From assembly GCA_004835665.1 (NCBI GenBank), contig RBKR01000002.1, forward strand, positions 496,001 to 560,000: DNA of 64,000 nt. Direction: 5' to 3'. Numbering within the stretch: position 1 is the stretch's first letter; every line of letters starts with the position of its first letter. This document shows, one piece after another, positions 34,344 through 47,742 of this stretch. A program made the translations under genes and the position numbers. Under the pieces are notes generated by a model, which saw nothing but the letters and a program-made list of their open reading frames with translations, ran no database searches and was not told where the DNA came from. The stretch comes from Phoma sp. XZ068. Taxonomy: Eukaryota > Ascomycota > Dothideomycetes > Pleosporales > Didymellaceae.

Positions 34344-36414
34344 CTAGTCTTTCCAGTTGACCTGTCGTACTTCAGCTGGATTGCCGAGGGCAACACAGTC
34401 TGCTGGAATGTCCTGCAGCCAGTCAGCTCAGTTCTGAGGTGTCCATGTCCATTTTTGTAGAGACGGTGGGTGAATGAACTTACTCGAACAACGATAGATC
34501 CAGCTCGCACAATCGCGTTATTACCGATGCGGACGCCAGCCTCGATGACGCATCCATCGCCAATGTAGACATTCTCGCCGATGTAGACCTCACGGGCAAT
34601 CTCAGTACCTTTGCTGCCCTTCAACATTTTAGTGTCAGAGGGTGCCTTTAGAGTCGAGATGGTTACACGAGCGCCAATCCTCGTGTTTCTGCCAATTGCG
34701 ATTCTGCCAGAGTCAAGCAGCTGAGAATTTGGACCGATCACGACATTGTCTCCGATTGAGATGTTGTAACCATAGTCGCAGTGGAAAGGTATGGCGACGT
34801 TGATGCCACCACCGAGATGACCCGTAACTCGCCGTTCGCCCGCACGAGAGTATATCCACCTAGCTGCTATGATATATTCGAATTGTCGCTCGCGTTCACT
34901 TGCAGCAATCTGAACAGCGGCGTTGCTGAGGCTGTTAAAGCGGTACACGGCTCCTGAGCATAGGGTACGCTCATCAACAAGCTGCTCAGTGTAGGGCAAG
35001 AATGGTTCTCCGGAAAGCATCTTATCCTTTTCGCTCTTAGGCGGCAATGAGGGGTGAGAATACCGCGACGGTGAGGGTGCTGGTGGCGCAGCTGCCATGG
35101 GAGCCATTGCTGGAGGAGGTGGTGGCGGCGGAGGGCGAGACGCATGGTGATCATGCACTGGAGGCCTCTCGTGGGCGGGAGCAGATAGAGGAGGCGGTGC
35201 GTACTGCGGCGGCTGTGTCACTATTGCAGTGTGATTGGGAGTTGCTTGGCTCATAGTCTGTGGTGTGTGATGGTACACACGAGGATTGTGCTGTCGTTGC
35301 GGAGGTGGAGGCGGAGGTGGGTGCTCTGCCTTGTATCGGGGTGACTCAGTCCAGGTCTTACTCCAACTGCTAGGTGTTCTAGTAGTCCGTGTATTAGTGA
35401 ATGTTTTGGGTAGTGCACATTGGGTAGTGCACATATAGAGACTTACGGAGGTTTGCGTTCCTGTTCGTCTACGCTGACAGGTCTACCTCGAGTGCCGTCG
35501 CTACCGTTGGAAATGCTGGACTCTGGATACGGCTTCTGAGCCGGTTCACAATGTGGAATGTGCACTTGGTTGCAAACGCCACACCGTGCATAGTGAGCAG
35601 GTATCTCAGCCGAAGAAACACGTTCTTTCGCTTGCAGTGTTGGGGGAGCCTTGGAGGCCCCATCCTTGGACCATGGGATTTTGTTGGCATAACCTGCGCA
35701 CTCAAAGTTGCCGCGTAAGCAGTTGTTGCACTTTGGCTTTGCTTCATCACACTTCTTCTTGCGTCTTCGACAGGTACCACAGCCTGTCTTGGTCCGGTTG
35801 GCGAATTGCCGTTTTCGACCAACTTTCTTCTGTTCAGAAAGCTGATCGGCTCTGCTCTGGTCTGTCGTGCCTTCATCGTATTCGTTAGGGTCACTCATGT
35901 GGGATGGTGGCAGGTGGTGAGGTGGCTCCAGGGGGCGAGGGTCGTGATGGTGTCGCTCCTGGTACTCACTAGGATCGGCAGTCCAGCGACGCTCAGGCTG
36001 GAGTCGATCTATTGGTGGAAGTGTGCGTTGATGTGGCTCTAGGCTAGGCCTTTGCTCTGGGTAAGACACGGTCGGGGAAGGCCCGGCAGGCGTAGGCCAC
36101 TCTTTTGATGATCCACGAGGCCGAGTCTGGTCTTCAATGGAATGGGATCGCTTTCTCTTGAAAGGACTGTCTGGGGATCTGTCTCCGTTGGTCATTGTGG
36201 GCGAGATGGAATGGCTAACAGGACGAGGAGAGCTTGGGTCCCGTGGTACAGAGCCCCAAGCTGGCATGCTCTTTGGTCCTGTTGATGCGTGTGGCGAGGA
36301 TGGCGATGGTCGTCCATTGACTGCAGTAAAGGCAGGCGCAAATGGGTCCCCAAGCTTCTCTTTCAGCATGAATGGAGCAGTGTTGATCGCGGGCATGTGC
36401 AGCACAGCAGACAT
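34344..36414 (-). CDS. Zn2Cys6 finger fused to hexapeptide-repeat acyltransferase
   Basis: 643 aa in three exons (36414-35447, 35378-34484, 34412-34344). Donors are GTAAGT twice and acceptors CTAG and GCAG, with frame kept. The N-terminal 190 residues are Pro/Ser rich. Then KKVGRKRQFANRTKTGCGTCRRRKKKCDEAKPKC forms a Zn2Cys6 cluster (CGTCRRRKKKC...CNNCLRGNFEC) at about residues 210-240. A second Cys/His-rich patch follows (HYARCGVCNQVHIPHC). After a polyproline linker come a maltose/galactoside acetyltransferase leader (DKMLSGEPFLPYTEQLVDER) and left-handed beta-helix hexapeptide repeats (ISIGDNVVIGPNSQLLDSGRI and similar). It ends DIPADCVALGNPAEVRQV, as in CysE/LacA/Maa enzymes. It could be an acetyltransferase with DNA-binding ability, or a regulator using the fold for trimerisation. 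Both domains look intact. Confidence 0.88.
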
Positions 36415-39400
36415 AGTACCTGGATCTGGGCTGCTGTGAGGGGAGAAAGCAAGTCGAACGGGCCAGGCAGCTTGTCAACAAGCTATTCGTGCGTCGTTTA
36501 GAAGCACTTCAGTGCGAAGTAGTGGCTGTGGAGTGGTGGGTGGTTATGCTGTGGATGTGGTGGACTTGGTGGACTTGGACCTTGACGGCCTCGTCATTCA
36601 GCACTTCAGACTCGTCTACGCCCAAATGGACGGGACTGGCGGTGACACGATGAGCTGATGTTCTGGGGTTCCACGACACAAGAGGCGGCTTTCGCGCTTA
36701 TAGCTGGCGTCGAGGAGGTTGCTGGACGGTCAAGTGAATCCGTCGACTGACCCCTCTCTGGCGTCGCGGCGGTGGCTGCTTGCGCGGTTCAGACCGGCAG
36801 TGCGCAAAATGGTGGTGCCAGGCAGTTGAGTTACTCAGTGTGTGGTGCGGGTGCCATGGGTGCTGCTGGAGTCAATGCGGGGTGTGGGTTTGGTGATGCC
36901 AATCGGGAGCAGAGCCACCCGCAGCGGCGAGAGCAGTGTATAAGACAACAGAGTCGGAGGAGTTCTGCCCTGGAGCGAGGGGCGTCCCGACGTAGGCGCA
37001 GCTGCCAGCAGATGGGGCAGCAGAGATCACGAAGGCGGCTGTTCCTCTGGCTTGCTGGAGCACAGATGCACTCCCCCGGTCAAACCTTGTGATTGGGCGC
37101 ACTGGCCCGTCCCTGCGCGCTTGTCCCACACGAGATCTCCAGCGAACGACCGCAGAACGCAGCGTAGACGAGCTAAAAGCGCGGTTCCTTCGACTACTAC
37201 ATAACCGACCCTGCATTGGAGCTCCAAACCACGTTTTTTGGCGAAAAAATCGCGTCTACAGCCCTAAAGCTCGTCGCTGGGTGTACTGGAGGGGTGACAG
37301 CTCGACCAGCCCGCAAGGATGGCACAGAGCAGGAACGCCCCCAAGCGTCTCCCGGCGTCACGGCATGCGAGGTTGATCGGCCAGACATCGTTAGCCCAGC
37401 AGCCGTCGCGGAACGCTTTCACACTGCGCACGCTGTGAGGCGCACGCGGGCCGTGATTGGGTGTTTCATGCCGGCGACGAACATGGGACAGCCCACCGTG
37501 GTGGTGTGCGCTGCAGTGCGTGCAGCGACTCGCTGCGGCCAAGGCTGTAGTGTGTGCTTTCCTATTTTTGCGTCAACCGCGCATCGCAGGTAGGCGCGCC
37601 CTGCTGCACCTGCCACTTGCAGCTGCTACATAGTCAGGGACCAAACACGCTGCCTGCGAGCGCCGCCGTCATGCCTCACGGTGCGGCCGTCAGCGTGCCC
37701 TTCACCAACACCGCCGCTGCAGCACCACCGCGGCCCAGCGGCGCACCACATTGGCCTCGCTACTGTTCCTGCGTATCGCCGGCCTTCTCGCGCGCGTCCG
37801 CCAGGAGCGTCGGCACTGCCTCCTGCTAACCGCCTGTCGGGTTTCACCACCATGACTAAACAAGAAGGCACCCTGGGCCTCGCCCATGTTTCATTAATCA
37901 GTGCCACGCCGCCCCCCAGCCTGCCTCCCACGGCCTGGCAGAGGCACGTCGGCCCTTTGGCTTGGTCACCTCAAGACGCCCAGATGCCGCGCTGCAACTC
38001 TACCCGCCTGCAATGGTTTGGTCTGCATCCTGCCGACTCGTCCAACCTGCTCCCATCAGATTGCAGCATTTATAGTGCTCTGCAGCGGACAATTCGCCGC
38101 TGGCTGCCCGGCCCGTTCTGTCGAGCCCACTTTCCGCCCAGGAACCTGCTCCAGCACCGCCGCCCACCCACCTGTGCCGCCAGCGAGCCGCGACCATGTC
38201 GGTTAAAGTGACGTCTCCAGCAGCCTACCCGTAGCCTGCTGTAATCCGGCTTTTACTCATGATCAGGCGCGGCCTGATCGGTCACGCCTCTGTGCATTCC
38301 TGCAAAAAACACTAATGGAATTTGTGGCCCCTTTCGTCGCCATGCATCGGCTGACGAGCGAACTGATGCCATGATATCCGCGGCTGCATCTCGGCCATAT
38401 TGCATTGTGAGTGTTATTTCATGTCATCCCACTGACTCTCAACACTGACACATGTCGTCTCAGTATAATCCAGCAGTATGTTTCCTGAACGTGCGCCCCG
38501 TTCCGCTCCCGTTAGCGATCAAACAAACCACTGGTACGCGTTGGCAATGCGTCCCCGCTGTGCCGGTATTCATTCAGTGCGATTCCATCCCTTGCTGAAC
38601 ACTTCAAAATCAACCATGCCTCACTGAGCGTCGTCCGGCCACGGGATTCGTGCGCTTACGTCCGCCTCGATCCTACCGCTTCCGATTCGGTTAGCGAAAT
38701 GAGTGGCCGCCGTTGGCTTATAAACGCGGACCCACGCGTTTATTATTCTCAACGTTCCCTTCCGCGTAATCCGTCCAAATCGAGCTGGGCCGTCCTAAAC
38801 AGCTTTCAAGTTCCTAGGCGCCCGCTACAACCTCGGGCTGCGGCAATGGCTCTAAGGGAAACATGAAAATCTTCCTCGCCTGTTATGCGGTCTGCAGCAG
38901 TAGGATAAACACAGCGTTTTGTTTATCACCTTCCTAGAGGATCAAGTTTTGAGGCTCCGCAGTCTTCGGCGCCTTGCACTCGGCAGGAATTTCGGTTGTT
39001 GCTCCCTGTTCTTTAAAACTTTGAAGCGTCAACCCTGGGTCTACAACTTCGTCAGGCTTCGTCCCAAGATCTAAATCTTATAGCTATGCTCCGAGGAGCC
39101 TATCGCGGCACCAGCGGATAGGCAGCATTCATTGTGTTCGGCGGAGCCATGGCCCCGATCTTGAACGGGTCGAGGCACATTTCGCAATCAATCAACACAT
39201 GATTACCGCAGGTGGACATTCTCGTGCAGCACATCACGTATCTTGATAGTGAAGTTTGGTCTTGTATGCAAAGGGTTTGCTAGGCTACTTTTTCTATCTC
39301 GAGCAAATCGAGATCTCAACAATCATTGATGGAATCAATCCTGCGATGGACTACGAGGCGCATCAAACTATACCAGCACCAATCGCTTATTTTACCTTAC

Positions 39401-42400
39401 TACCCGACTGCCACCGGCACCTTCATAATATGAAAGCATGCACAACGAAACACAAACACTCCGCCCTGCCTCTACAACTTCATAGCCTCGCCGACCATCA
39501 ATCTCTTGGCTTGGCTGCATTGAGTTGTAAAGTTTGTCAAAAGGTATATCCCCCGCGATGGCTGTGGCACAGTCACCTTGTCATCCTTTTGCTGCGACGG
39601 ACCTATTAATTGCGGTTTTATCATGCCGAGGGATCGGTAACGCTTTCCGGCATCTCGAAGCAGATTTCTATAGACTGTTGAGCCATGTCAGCTCGATCCT
39701 GTACAGAGCCGCACATCTGGTGTCGTGTGAGATGGAAGTAGAAACGTCACCGTCATGTCTCGAAACAGCAAATTAAGCGCCCGTGTTTTGATCTCCACTT
39801 CATGGTATAGGCGCCCTTGGGTTTGACCAACATACCGCTCTGACAATCCCGCACATTTCCTTCGCTCTTTCGCTCTTCTCCGCGGGTCGCCCAAATTACC
39901 TTACTGGTTTGGCTTTTGGTGGATCTCCCCCGCATGGTCTCGAATCTTCAATATCATGATGACCGGCTGATTTCAGGGTTTCCGTTCGAGCTTATCCAAA
40001 AAGAAACGGCCTTGATGTAACAATGTGCTGTCTGCAAGTCGCTGCAAGCTATCGAAAACGCTTCCAAGCCCTCTCCAACCTGGGCGTCTAAAGACCTCCG
40101 TACCAAGCCAAGACTTACACTAGCTGCAATCTGCCGCGTCTATGTGAGATGAATTGAAACTCGCACCAACACCAACTCAACGAAGCGCTGAGACCTGGGA
40201 CCTGCATGACCTGCACATCTCCCGCTCTACGATATCTTACGCAAGACAATTGTCCGTCATCCTGCTGCGTGCCTGCTGCAAGAGTGATTCGTAGTCCTGA
40301 GCTGCTCACCTCAGAGCTCATCAGGAAGTGCTAGGATCTCGTTGTGCCGCCTAACGGAAGCGGATCCAACCAATCATGCTAATGCAACGACAACTACGGG
40401 TTCGATATACGATCTGTCTTGGCCTGTGGACAGCAAAGGAAGTTCTGTCGGCAAACGCGGATCTAAAGTTGACAATCTTGGTTATATTGAGTGACATTCA
40501 ACGGCACATAGTAACACTTTGCTTTTTGGGCCATCAGTTTCGCAGCCCCAACCTGAGCTCTGAACCTCTCCAATTCTTACTGCGAACCAAGCCTTTCAAT
40601 TTTGTGAAGCGCGCATACTTCCAACCCAGCCAGACGCTACAAAACCACACAAAGAGGTGGCTTTCAGACGGTACAGTATGGTGTTGCGCGTATGCACGTG
40701 GCGCAACTCCACCAGCGGCAATGTCAAGTACCGCCGACATAGCGCCTTGCCGTGCACGCCTCTTCGTCAAGCGGTCAGCCTCGAACGCCCTTAGTGTTGC
40801 AACTGACCGCAGAGCGCGCGTCTATCTCCACACGTGAAGAAGGCGTTTTGCTCGCGACATGCGCTCCCGCTGAGGGCACACCCGTGGTTCGCCAACGGCG
40901 ACGCAGGCGAGGGCAGCACACCGATGAGAGAGCGTAAGGCGGACGTGTAGGCGAGCAACGCTTATGCTGCTTTACGGCAGCGCTTATAAACTTAATGCAG
41001 CGCCATTCTGTCATGTTCAGACGGTAAGCCCTTTGACAGCGATCATTGACAATAATGACGGCGATGATGACAAGAGCTCGTGTTGGTCGGGTAGTACGAA
41101 ACTGCCTCGTCTGCGCCTCCAATACGGGTGCTTATCACCCTCAGCCTTGAGCAACAGCCCAAGCTTGTGGCTTATGTGCTCATCTTGGTACAATGAATGG
41201 CGTCACACCCCCTTCGAACCTCTCTGCAGTCTTCTCTGCAGGCGACGAAGACAGCTACTCTCTGCATCTTGGTCCTGCTCCTCCTGTCCCACCCGGGACC
41301 AAGTCCGCTGCCTCACTATTGGAACAAGCAAGGTTTGCTTACCTCCCCTCGTCATGTGAGAGATGCAGTAGCTCGATCAACTACTTGTGGTTATGCGCAA
41401 CTCTGCATACTCGCCACACGCAGAGTTCCTCTCGGCCGCGAATTTGCACAAGCGTTCCCTTCCCACTATCACACCGTCTCGAGTCCCTCCTGAATGACTG
41501 GTCTCTGAATACATCGTGACTCGCAATGGCACACTATAGTCTGACATGTCATGATGTTAGCGTTCCCAAAATGTCGATACGTTGCTAGGACTGCACATGC
41601 TGCACCGCGTCTATCAACCGCTCTTGTGCAGACCAGCATCGCTATTGGTTCGATCACCTCGACCGGTCAGTCATTCGCGATGATCTAGCCAAGCCAAATA
41701 GATTCTCCCTGTCTACGGTTTTCAAGCACGGAGGGCCTAGATAGACCAGCTTTCAGGGAGAAACAGAGCTCGTGACGCATGCCATTGTGATCTCCTCCTG
41801 GGATTCGATGTTACGGTAAGAAGGACCGAAGTAGCATGCTCTCCGGCTCGACGGATGGTGAGATGTGAAGGCACCAAGAACACTGTTTACATGACAATCT
41901 ATGGCGTGACTTCATTCTAAATGACGATGACGCAGTACACACGAAGAGTGCAAGGGAGTCGAGAAGCCAGCTACATAGTTACGAGTCTAGAGTAGCATTG
42001 TAGCTGGCTAACGTTGAATGCTTGGAGCTGAACATGTAAAGTGGTATTCATACAGTTTACACGTTTCAACTCACAACCACATCATGTCTTGCCATCGTCT
42101 TTGCTTTTGAAGATAGCAAAATCTCACTGCTACCAGATTCATGCTGTGACGCCTGTCTCTTCTTTTCCAGAGTCAAAAGTTGAAGTGCAGTTCACAACCC
42201 CAATATTCCATCCGTCCATGTGCTCTGCCAACTTGAGCTTTGGCACGGCTACCTCGCACTATTGTCGCACACCATACTCCTTCACCTCAAACCTCATACA
42301 TGGTCTTGAATCATGACAGTCTGACTTGACACTTTTGAGTGCGGGTTCATCTACTATCAACCCATAAGGGCAAGCAAGGTTTTTTTTTGGGGGCGCTTTG

Positions 42401-44433
42401 CATCCGAAACGCGCTCAAAGTTGCTCTGTGAACGTTTTTGTTTTTGAACGGGAGCACGCACACATGGACTTGCGCCCGGAGGATTTTAGTCTAAAGAACT
42501 CGGTGGTGGAAACATAGTCTGTAATAGCGAAGGATTTATACTTCTTAGTCCAAATGAAGAAGGCTTGAGTTCCGTAAATTTTCTTTGGGAGAGATTCGGT
42601 AGCTAGTTATTGTAGTCTCGTAGACTAGACATATAGTTGTATGCCACTGACTTCCGGTAGGGACAAAAGCACATCCTTCGGCGGCACCAGACTTGTTTCT
42701 TCGAGGGATTGAGGAAGCAACTCTGCCCATGAGTATCGCATGATGTTCTAAAAGCAGATAGAGCAAAGAATATAACCTATATTTGAAGATATCCAGAGAA
42801 GGGCCATGATCTCGTAGTCTGTAGAATTGTTCGACCGCAGAGGAAAACCCATACTAGTGATTTCGAAAGCCTAGCGGCCATGAGGTGCAAACGCCCAGAT
42901 TTGAGTAAAGCTTTTACCATCATGGCAAAAGGAGCGCAAGACACATGTATTTGGAGTGTTTTAATTTGAGAGACAAAAAACACACATAGCAAGTCGTTTG
43001 CGGATTTTGGTTTTGAAAATCAGAGATGAGTGGTGAAAGTCTCCAGCAGTCAGAAAATCCCCATGATATTTGTGAGAAGGTTGTTACAAAATCTTGGTCA
43101 TATGTCCATGAGCTTGTCCTTCACAGTCATCGGCATCTCTAGGAGTACTTTTTGGTTTCATTTTTACCTAGCGTATTGGGCTTCAGTCCATAATATTTGT
43201 GAAGCCTGTTTTTCAAGATCACGGAGCCGCACATGATTTCTCCTCAAAGGGTTTTCGATCTAAAAGAAGTCGATGTGGAAATCCAAATAACCGTGATGAG
43301 ATCCGACATGTGTAGTCTCGAACAAAACACAAAAACCGAACATACAGTCGTTGGTCGCAGATTCTAACTTTTCAGTGACACCGAAGACCAGTTCCAGCAC
43401 GCTCCCATTCATCGTCCGAGACATTTCTTATCTCAATACCGGTAGGTATCAGCAGAACACCCCATCGAATCGAAGCGACGTCCAGAACACCGCATAGAGA
43501 GATGCGACGAAGTTTTCCAATTTCAACCCAAGTACAAAGATCCAGACCATGTCTTTTGACCTTCATCACTTTTCGAGCAGCGGAGAAGCCACACATGCTT
43601 TGCCAAACATGACTTTTCAGGTTTCGAGCAGGGAATTTGAGGTGGTACATTCATGGCAAAGGCGAGCAGCATATGGGTTTTGTACGTGGTGTTTTGAAAC
43701 ATCATTTGATGCGTGCAGGTGGTGTAGGATGGTTATGCAGATATGGTCAGCGAGCGAGACCTTTTATAGGGTGCCATAATTAAATTTAACGATGCATGAA
43801 CTCTCCAATGTCGAGTTTCTCGAGCGCGATAGTCACGGAAGATATATGTCTCCATGTAGTCGGCCTCGCGGCAAGCCGCATTATGGTCACATTCTACAAG
43901 ATTTTATATTGTAAACGACAACGACGTACGATGCGAACGAGTGTGGCAGACGACACCCAATCAATCAAGTCATATGTCACATTGACAAAAGTCGATCAAA
44001 AACTGCGGAATATCTGTATCTCATTCAAGATCTCGAATCGGGTATCTGGAAAAGCGATAATGCGCGCTCAAACGAGGTGATGCTAACACAAAAGAAACAA
44101 AACTGTCCCTCCTCTTTCCCTGCAGACGCTGACAGCCGACACCAGCGCCCGCCTAGACCGTTTTCTGGTCGCTCTTCTTCTAGTGCTGGAGGAGTAGACG
44201 GTGCGCGCGGGCTGATTGCTTGCGCCAATCATTTCTTCTTGCGATCTTTTCCAGCTCTTTGGTCTTTGCTGTTTTCATCTCTTACTTTCTTCTTCTCTTC
44301 AACTTTGTAGTCTTCTTCTATCTTGCACAATATATGGCCTTCCTTCTGGTAGTGTCCTTGTGGACCGTTCATACAGACAATTGTATCTGTCCCTGCTTTG
44401 TGACGTTTGTCGAATATGCGAGTTGTCCTCCGC
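36415..44433. other. Gene-poor stretch, 8 kb
   Basis: I find no gene here that I can support. The first 1.8 kb (36.4-38.2 kb) is GC-rich with only overlapping Pro/Arg-rich frames. From about 38.2 kb on, composition is lower in GC with many short frames. The most protein-like is 41193-41519 (plus), starting MNGVTPPSNLSAVFSAG, but it has no clear family. A T9-G6 run lies near 42,381-42,395. No tRNA, rRNA or transposase is recognisable. Low-expressed or heavily spliced genes could be missed. Confidence 0.45.
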
Positions 44434-45858
44434 TCAGTCAGTCTTCCAGTGGCTGGTGAGCCTGCTATCGTCGTCCGCCTTCGAGATCTGGAGTTCAATC
44501 GCGTAGAGACCCATCGTGATAGCGAGGTTGATCCACCTCCACATGTTGCCGCCTGCATCGCCGCCCTGGTTTGTCCACCACTCTCCAGTAACAGCGCTGC
44601 CATCGGTGCCGTTCCCGCTTGCGAAGTGCTGCATGAGCAGACTAGTGTAGACTGCGATGATAATGCTGGGGCTGAACCATGTCAAGAAGCCGAGGATCTT
44701 GGATGTTTCGTCATCGTCATCCAGACTGGGCTCCTGTGACAACGCTCTGGCTCCACTCTCTCTTATGGCCGGGATGATTCGCGCTGCCGCGTACATGACG
44801 AAAACTCGGTAAGCGAGTGAGATGATGACCGATGGTGTGATTGTCATAACCGCACCAACCATGAGATTGAAGCCCGTATGGATGATGGTGGGTAATGAGC
44901 CCAAGGCGTGGAGGAGAGTAGTGTAGGACGCCATAATGATGGGCGGTAGAGGAGGAAGAGCCGGCTCCGGTGCGGCAGTCTCCGCTGCTGTCGAGCCCGG
45001 CGTGGGCTGGTAGTCGGTGAAAATCTGGTAGATACAGAGGGTCACATAGGCAAACTACCAAACGTTAGCAATTGTTTGTATGTATACGGAGATGGACGTA
45101 CCAGTAGTGCAGATTCCACTGGGTTACCGCGTGCGCTCGCAATACCCCATCCACCGAGGAAGATGGCAGTTGTGATCGCAGCGCCAATGAGGATAGCATC
45201 GACATTGCTGATCTCAGGGAAGGTGGTAATGCGCCAGAGGAAGTAAACAGAGGTGGAAATGACCGAAGCGGACGCAACGAGAAGACCAATCTGTGCCACT
45301 GTTAGCACTTGTAAGGGGATCAAGACCGACTGCACTTACCATCCAACTGTCGCCGCGCTCCCTATTCACAACCCATCGTGTGATCTGGCCAGCAGCCTGG
45401 ATGACCAAGAGACTGCAGAAGCCCTCGGCAATCTGGAAGACGGGAGTGCTGTACCTCAGCGTCTTGTCCCAGGCGGCGATGGAAAAGCTCTGCAACAGGC
45501 CTTCCGAGCCAAAGATCCAATCTTGCACCGATGTGTACTCTGATCGGCTGCCTCCAAAGGTCCGCTGCACCCAGCCCGCATTGTTCGTGGCGTCGATGGA
45601 GAACTTGTTCAGGCTCCAGATGAGCAGCGTCGGTATCGCCAGCCATTGCGCCCAAGCTACGACGTTACCAAGGAACCATCTGAAGCGTGAGCGGTCCGGT
45701 GTGGCCAGGCGCAGGCACGAGTAGAGGAAGTAGTAGGTGCTGAGCGATAGCGAGAAGGCCAGTCCACATGTGCGGCCGCCAATGTCAAAGGCTAACGGGA
45801 TGGTGAAGATGATGGCGCCGAGGAAGAAGGTCGACGAGAGCACGCGTGTGAACCACAT
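44434..45858 (-). CDS. ICE2: ICE2 family ER membrane protein
   Basis: Polytopic ER membrane protein of 442 aa. Three exons on the minus strand: 45858-45340, 45290-45102 and 45054-44434. Donors are GTAAGT and GTACGT, acceptors ACAG and GTAG. It starts MWFTRVLSSTFFLGAIIFTIPLAFDIGGRTCGLAFS, the highly conserved beginning of the fungal Ice2 family. About eight to ten hydrophobic segments span the rest. Yeast Ice2 is needed for inheritance and biogenesis of cortical ER and links lipid droplets to phospholipid synthesis. The last 30 residues are charged and cytosolic-like. An acidic-proline loop (PGSTAAETAAPEPALPPLPP) lies mid-protein. No signal peptide is expected because the first helix serves as the anchor. 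Confidence 0.9.
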
Positions 45859-46628
45859 CTGCAGGCGCCGTTGTCGCCAAGCTCGTGCAGCGACGAGCCT
45901 GACCAGCGAGCGCTGCTACTGTCGCGTGGGGTCGTCGTTGGTGGTGACGCTATATGCCTGTGTGCCGGCGTGCTTGTGGTCGAGGAGCTCTTGGCGGGGA
46001 AGACGTATCTTCACGTGCAAATGGCGCGGTTCTCCGCTGCAGGCTCGTCCGGGGCGCAGGCAGGCCGAGACGCTGCCACGACGGTCAGGAGGTGGAGAGG
46101 AAGCTGCGGTGATGTGTACCGGGGGAGTGCGAGCAAGTGCAGGCGGCTACGTGGGTGTGTTGGTGGAGTCAGGCACAGAAGTTGGTTATTGGTGCGTGCT
46201 GTCGCGTGCTGGCTGCACGATAATTATGCTGCAATAAGGACACGCGCCCGATTCTGGGCAGCGGGAAGGGGAAAGCAGGCCGTTGAAGGTTCAGAAGCCA
46301 GGAGTGAACCGTCGCCCTCTTTGCCAGCACCTGAAAGGCCTCCGCACGGTGTCTCGCGAAAAAAGGGAAAGGACAAGTTGCGGTGCGGTGAAGATCTCTG
46401 AGATTTGCCCAAGCCGGACTTGCGTAGCGCCCGCATCGTGGGATCCGCCAAGGGCAGCCTCGCCGCGGGTAAAGCAGTGTATCCACCGCGAAGAAAGTTT
46501 CTCGAATCACAATTCTGCTAGTTTGGATGACATCGTTGTTCCGGTCTTCTTTTACACAAACCGTCAGAGCTACACCACGCCTCTTCAAACCCTCTATCAC
46601 CAAGTTTGCCCCAATACAGCCCAGATTC
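45859..46628. promoter_or_regulatory. Divergent intergenic region, ICE2 / MYG1
   Basis: 770 bp between divergent starts, holding both promoters. Long frames on both strands here are overlapping and without features. Nothing else seen. Confidence 0.4.
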
Positions 46629-47742
46629 ATGTCGGCAGAGCACCCCGCCAAAAAGATCAACATGTCCACCATCAAGATTGGTACACACAAGTAGGCGCAT
46701 ATGCTATGCTCAATGGCGCGCGAATTGCATGCTGACTTGCCTTAGTGGCCACTTCCACGCCGACGAGTCCCTGGCTGTTGCCATGCTGAAGAACCTCCCC
46801 ACCTACGTCGATGCTGAGCTCGTCCGCACCCGCGACCCAGCTAAGCTCGCCGAGTGCCACACCGTCGTCGATGTGGGCGGCGAGTACGATGACAACGCAA
46901 AGCGCTACGACCACCACCAGCGTGGCTTCGACACCGTCTTCCCTGGCCACACCACCAAGCTCTCCTCCGCCGGTCTTGTCTACCTGCACTTCGGCAAGGA
47001 CATCATCTCCGCTGTTACTGGTCTGCCAGAGGGCGCCGACCGCGACCTCCTCTTCGAGAAGATCTACACCGACTTCATCGAGGCTTTCGACGCCAACGAT
47101 AACGGTGTCAACGTCTTCTCGCCCAAGGACGTCGAGAAGGCCGGAATCCAGAAGCAGTTCGAGGACCGCGGCTTCAGCATCGCCAGCGTTGTCAACCGCT
47201 ACAACTATGGCCCCTCCACAGGCGATGCCAACACAGAGGAGGAGAAGCAGGCACGAGAGGACCAGCGCTTCCTGAAGGCTTCGCAGTTCGTAGGCGAGCA
47301 GTTCACCATCGAGGTCACCGACCGCGCTCAGTCATGGCTCCCAGCCCGTCACAACGTCAAGGCGGCCTACGACAACCGTCTGCAGTACGACTCTCAGGGC
47401 CGCATCCTGGTCCTCCCTGAGGGCATGCCCTGGGCTGACCACCTTTACACGCTCGAGAAGGAGTCACCGATTCCCCAGGGCGTCGCTCCTCAGGTCCTAT
47501 ACGTTCTCTTCCCCGAGGACAAGCCCGAGGGTAAGTGGCGTATCCGCGCGGTCAGCAAGGAGAACGGCGGTTTCCAGAATCGCAAGGACCTCCCTGACGC
47601 CTGGAAGGGTGTCCGTGACGCAGAGCTCGACAAGGTCTCAGGCATTGAGGGATGTGTCTTCGTGCACGCTGCTGGATTCATTGGAGGTAACAAGACTTTC
47701 GATGGTACCCTGGCTATGGCCCAGAAGGCGCTGGACTTGTAG
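46629..47742 (+). CDS. MYG1: MYG1 family protein (UPF0160, DHH-type exonuclease)
   Basis: 352 aa in two exons (46629-46690, 46746-47742). The splice restores IGTHNGHFHADESLAVAML, the invariant metal-binding start of the family. Further family motifs are VVDVGGEYDDNAKRYDHHQRGF (DHH-like), SSAGLVYLHFG and NDNGVN. The C-terminal GCVFVHAAGFIGGNKTFDGTLAMA is diagnostic. Mammalian MYG1 is a 3'-5' RNA exonuclease acting on precursor RNAs in nucleolus and mitochondria. The short N-terminus (MSAEHPAKKINMSTIK) shows no strong mitochondrial presequence here. The first ATG was taken; a second at codon 12 could also serve and would give a cytosolic/nuclear form. Confidence 0.93.

Noticed and set aside
37681..38211. 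176-codon Pro/Arg-rich frame
   Set aside because: GC-rich DNA is open in several frames at once here; composition looks non-coding.
46169..46690. 173-codon minus-strand frame overlapping the MYG1 start
   Set aside because: Lies across the MYG1 promoter and first exon, with no recognisable content.
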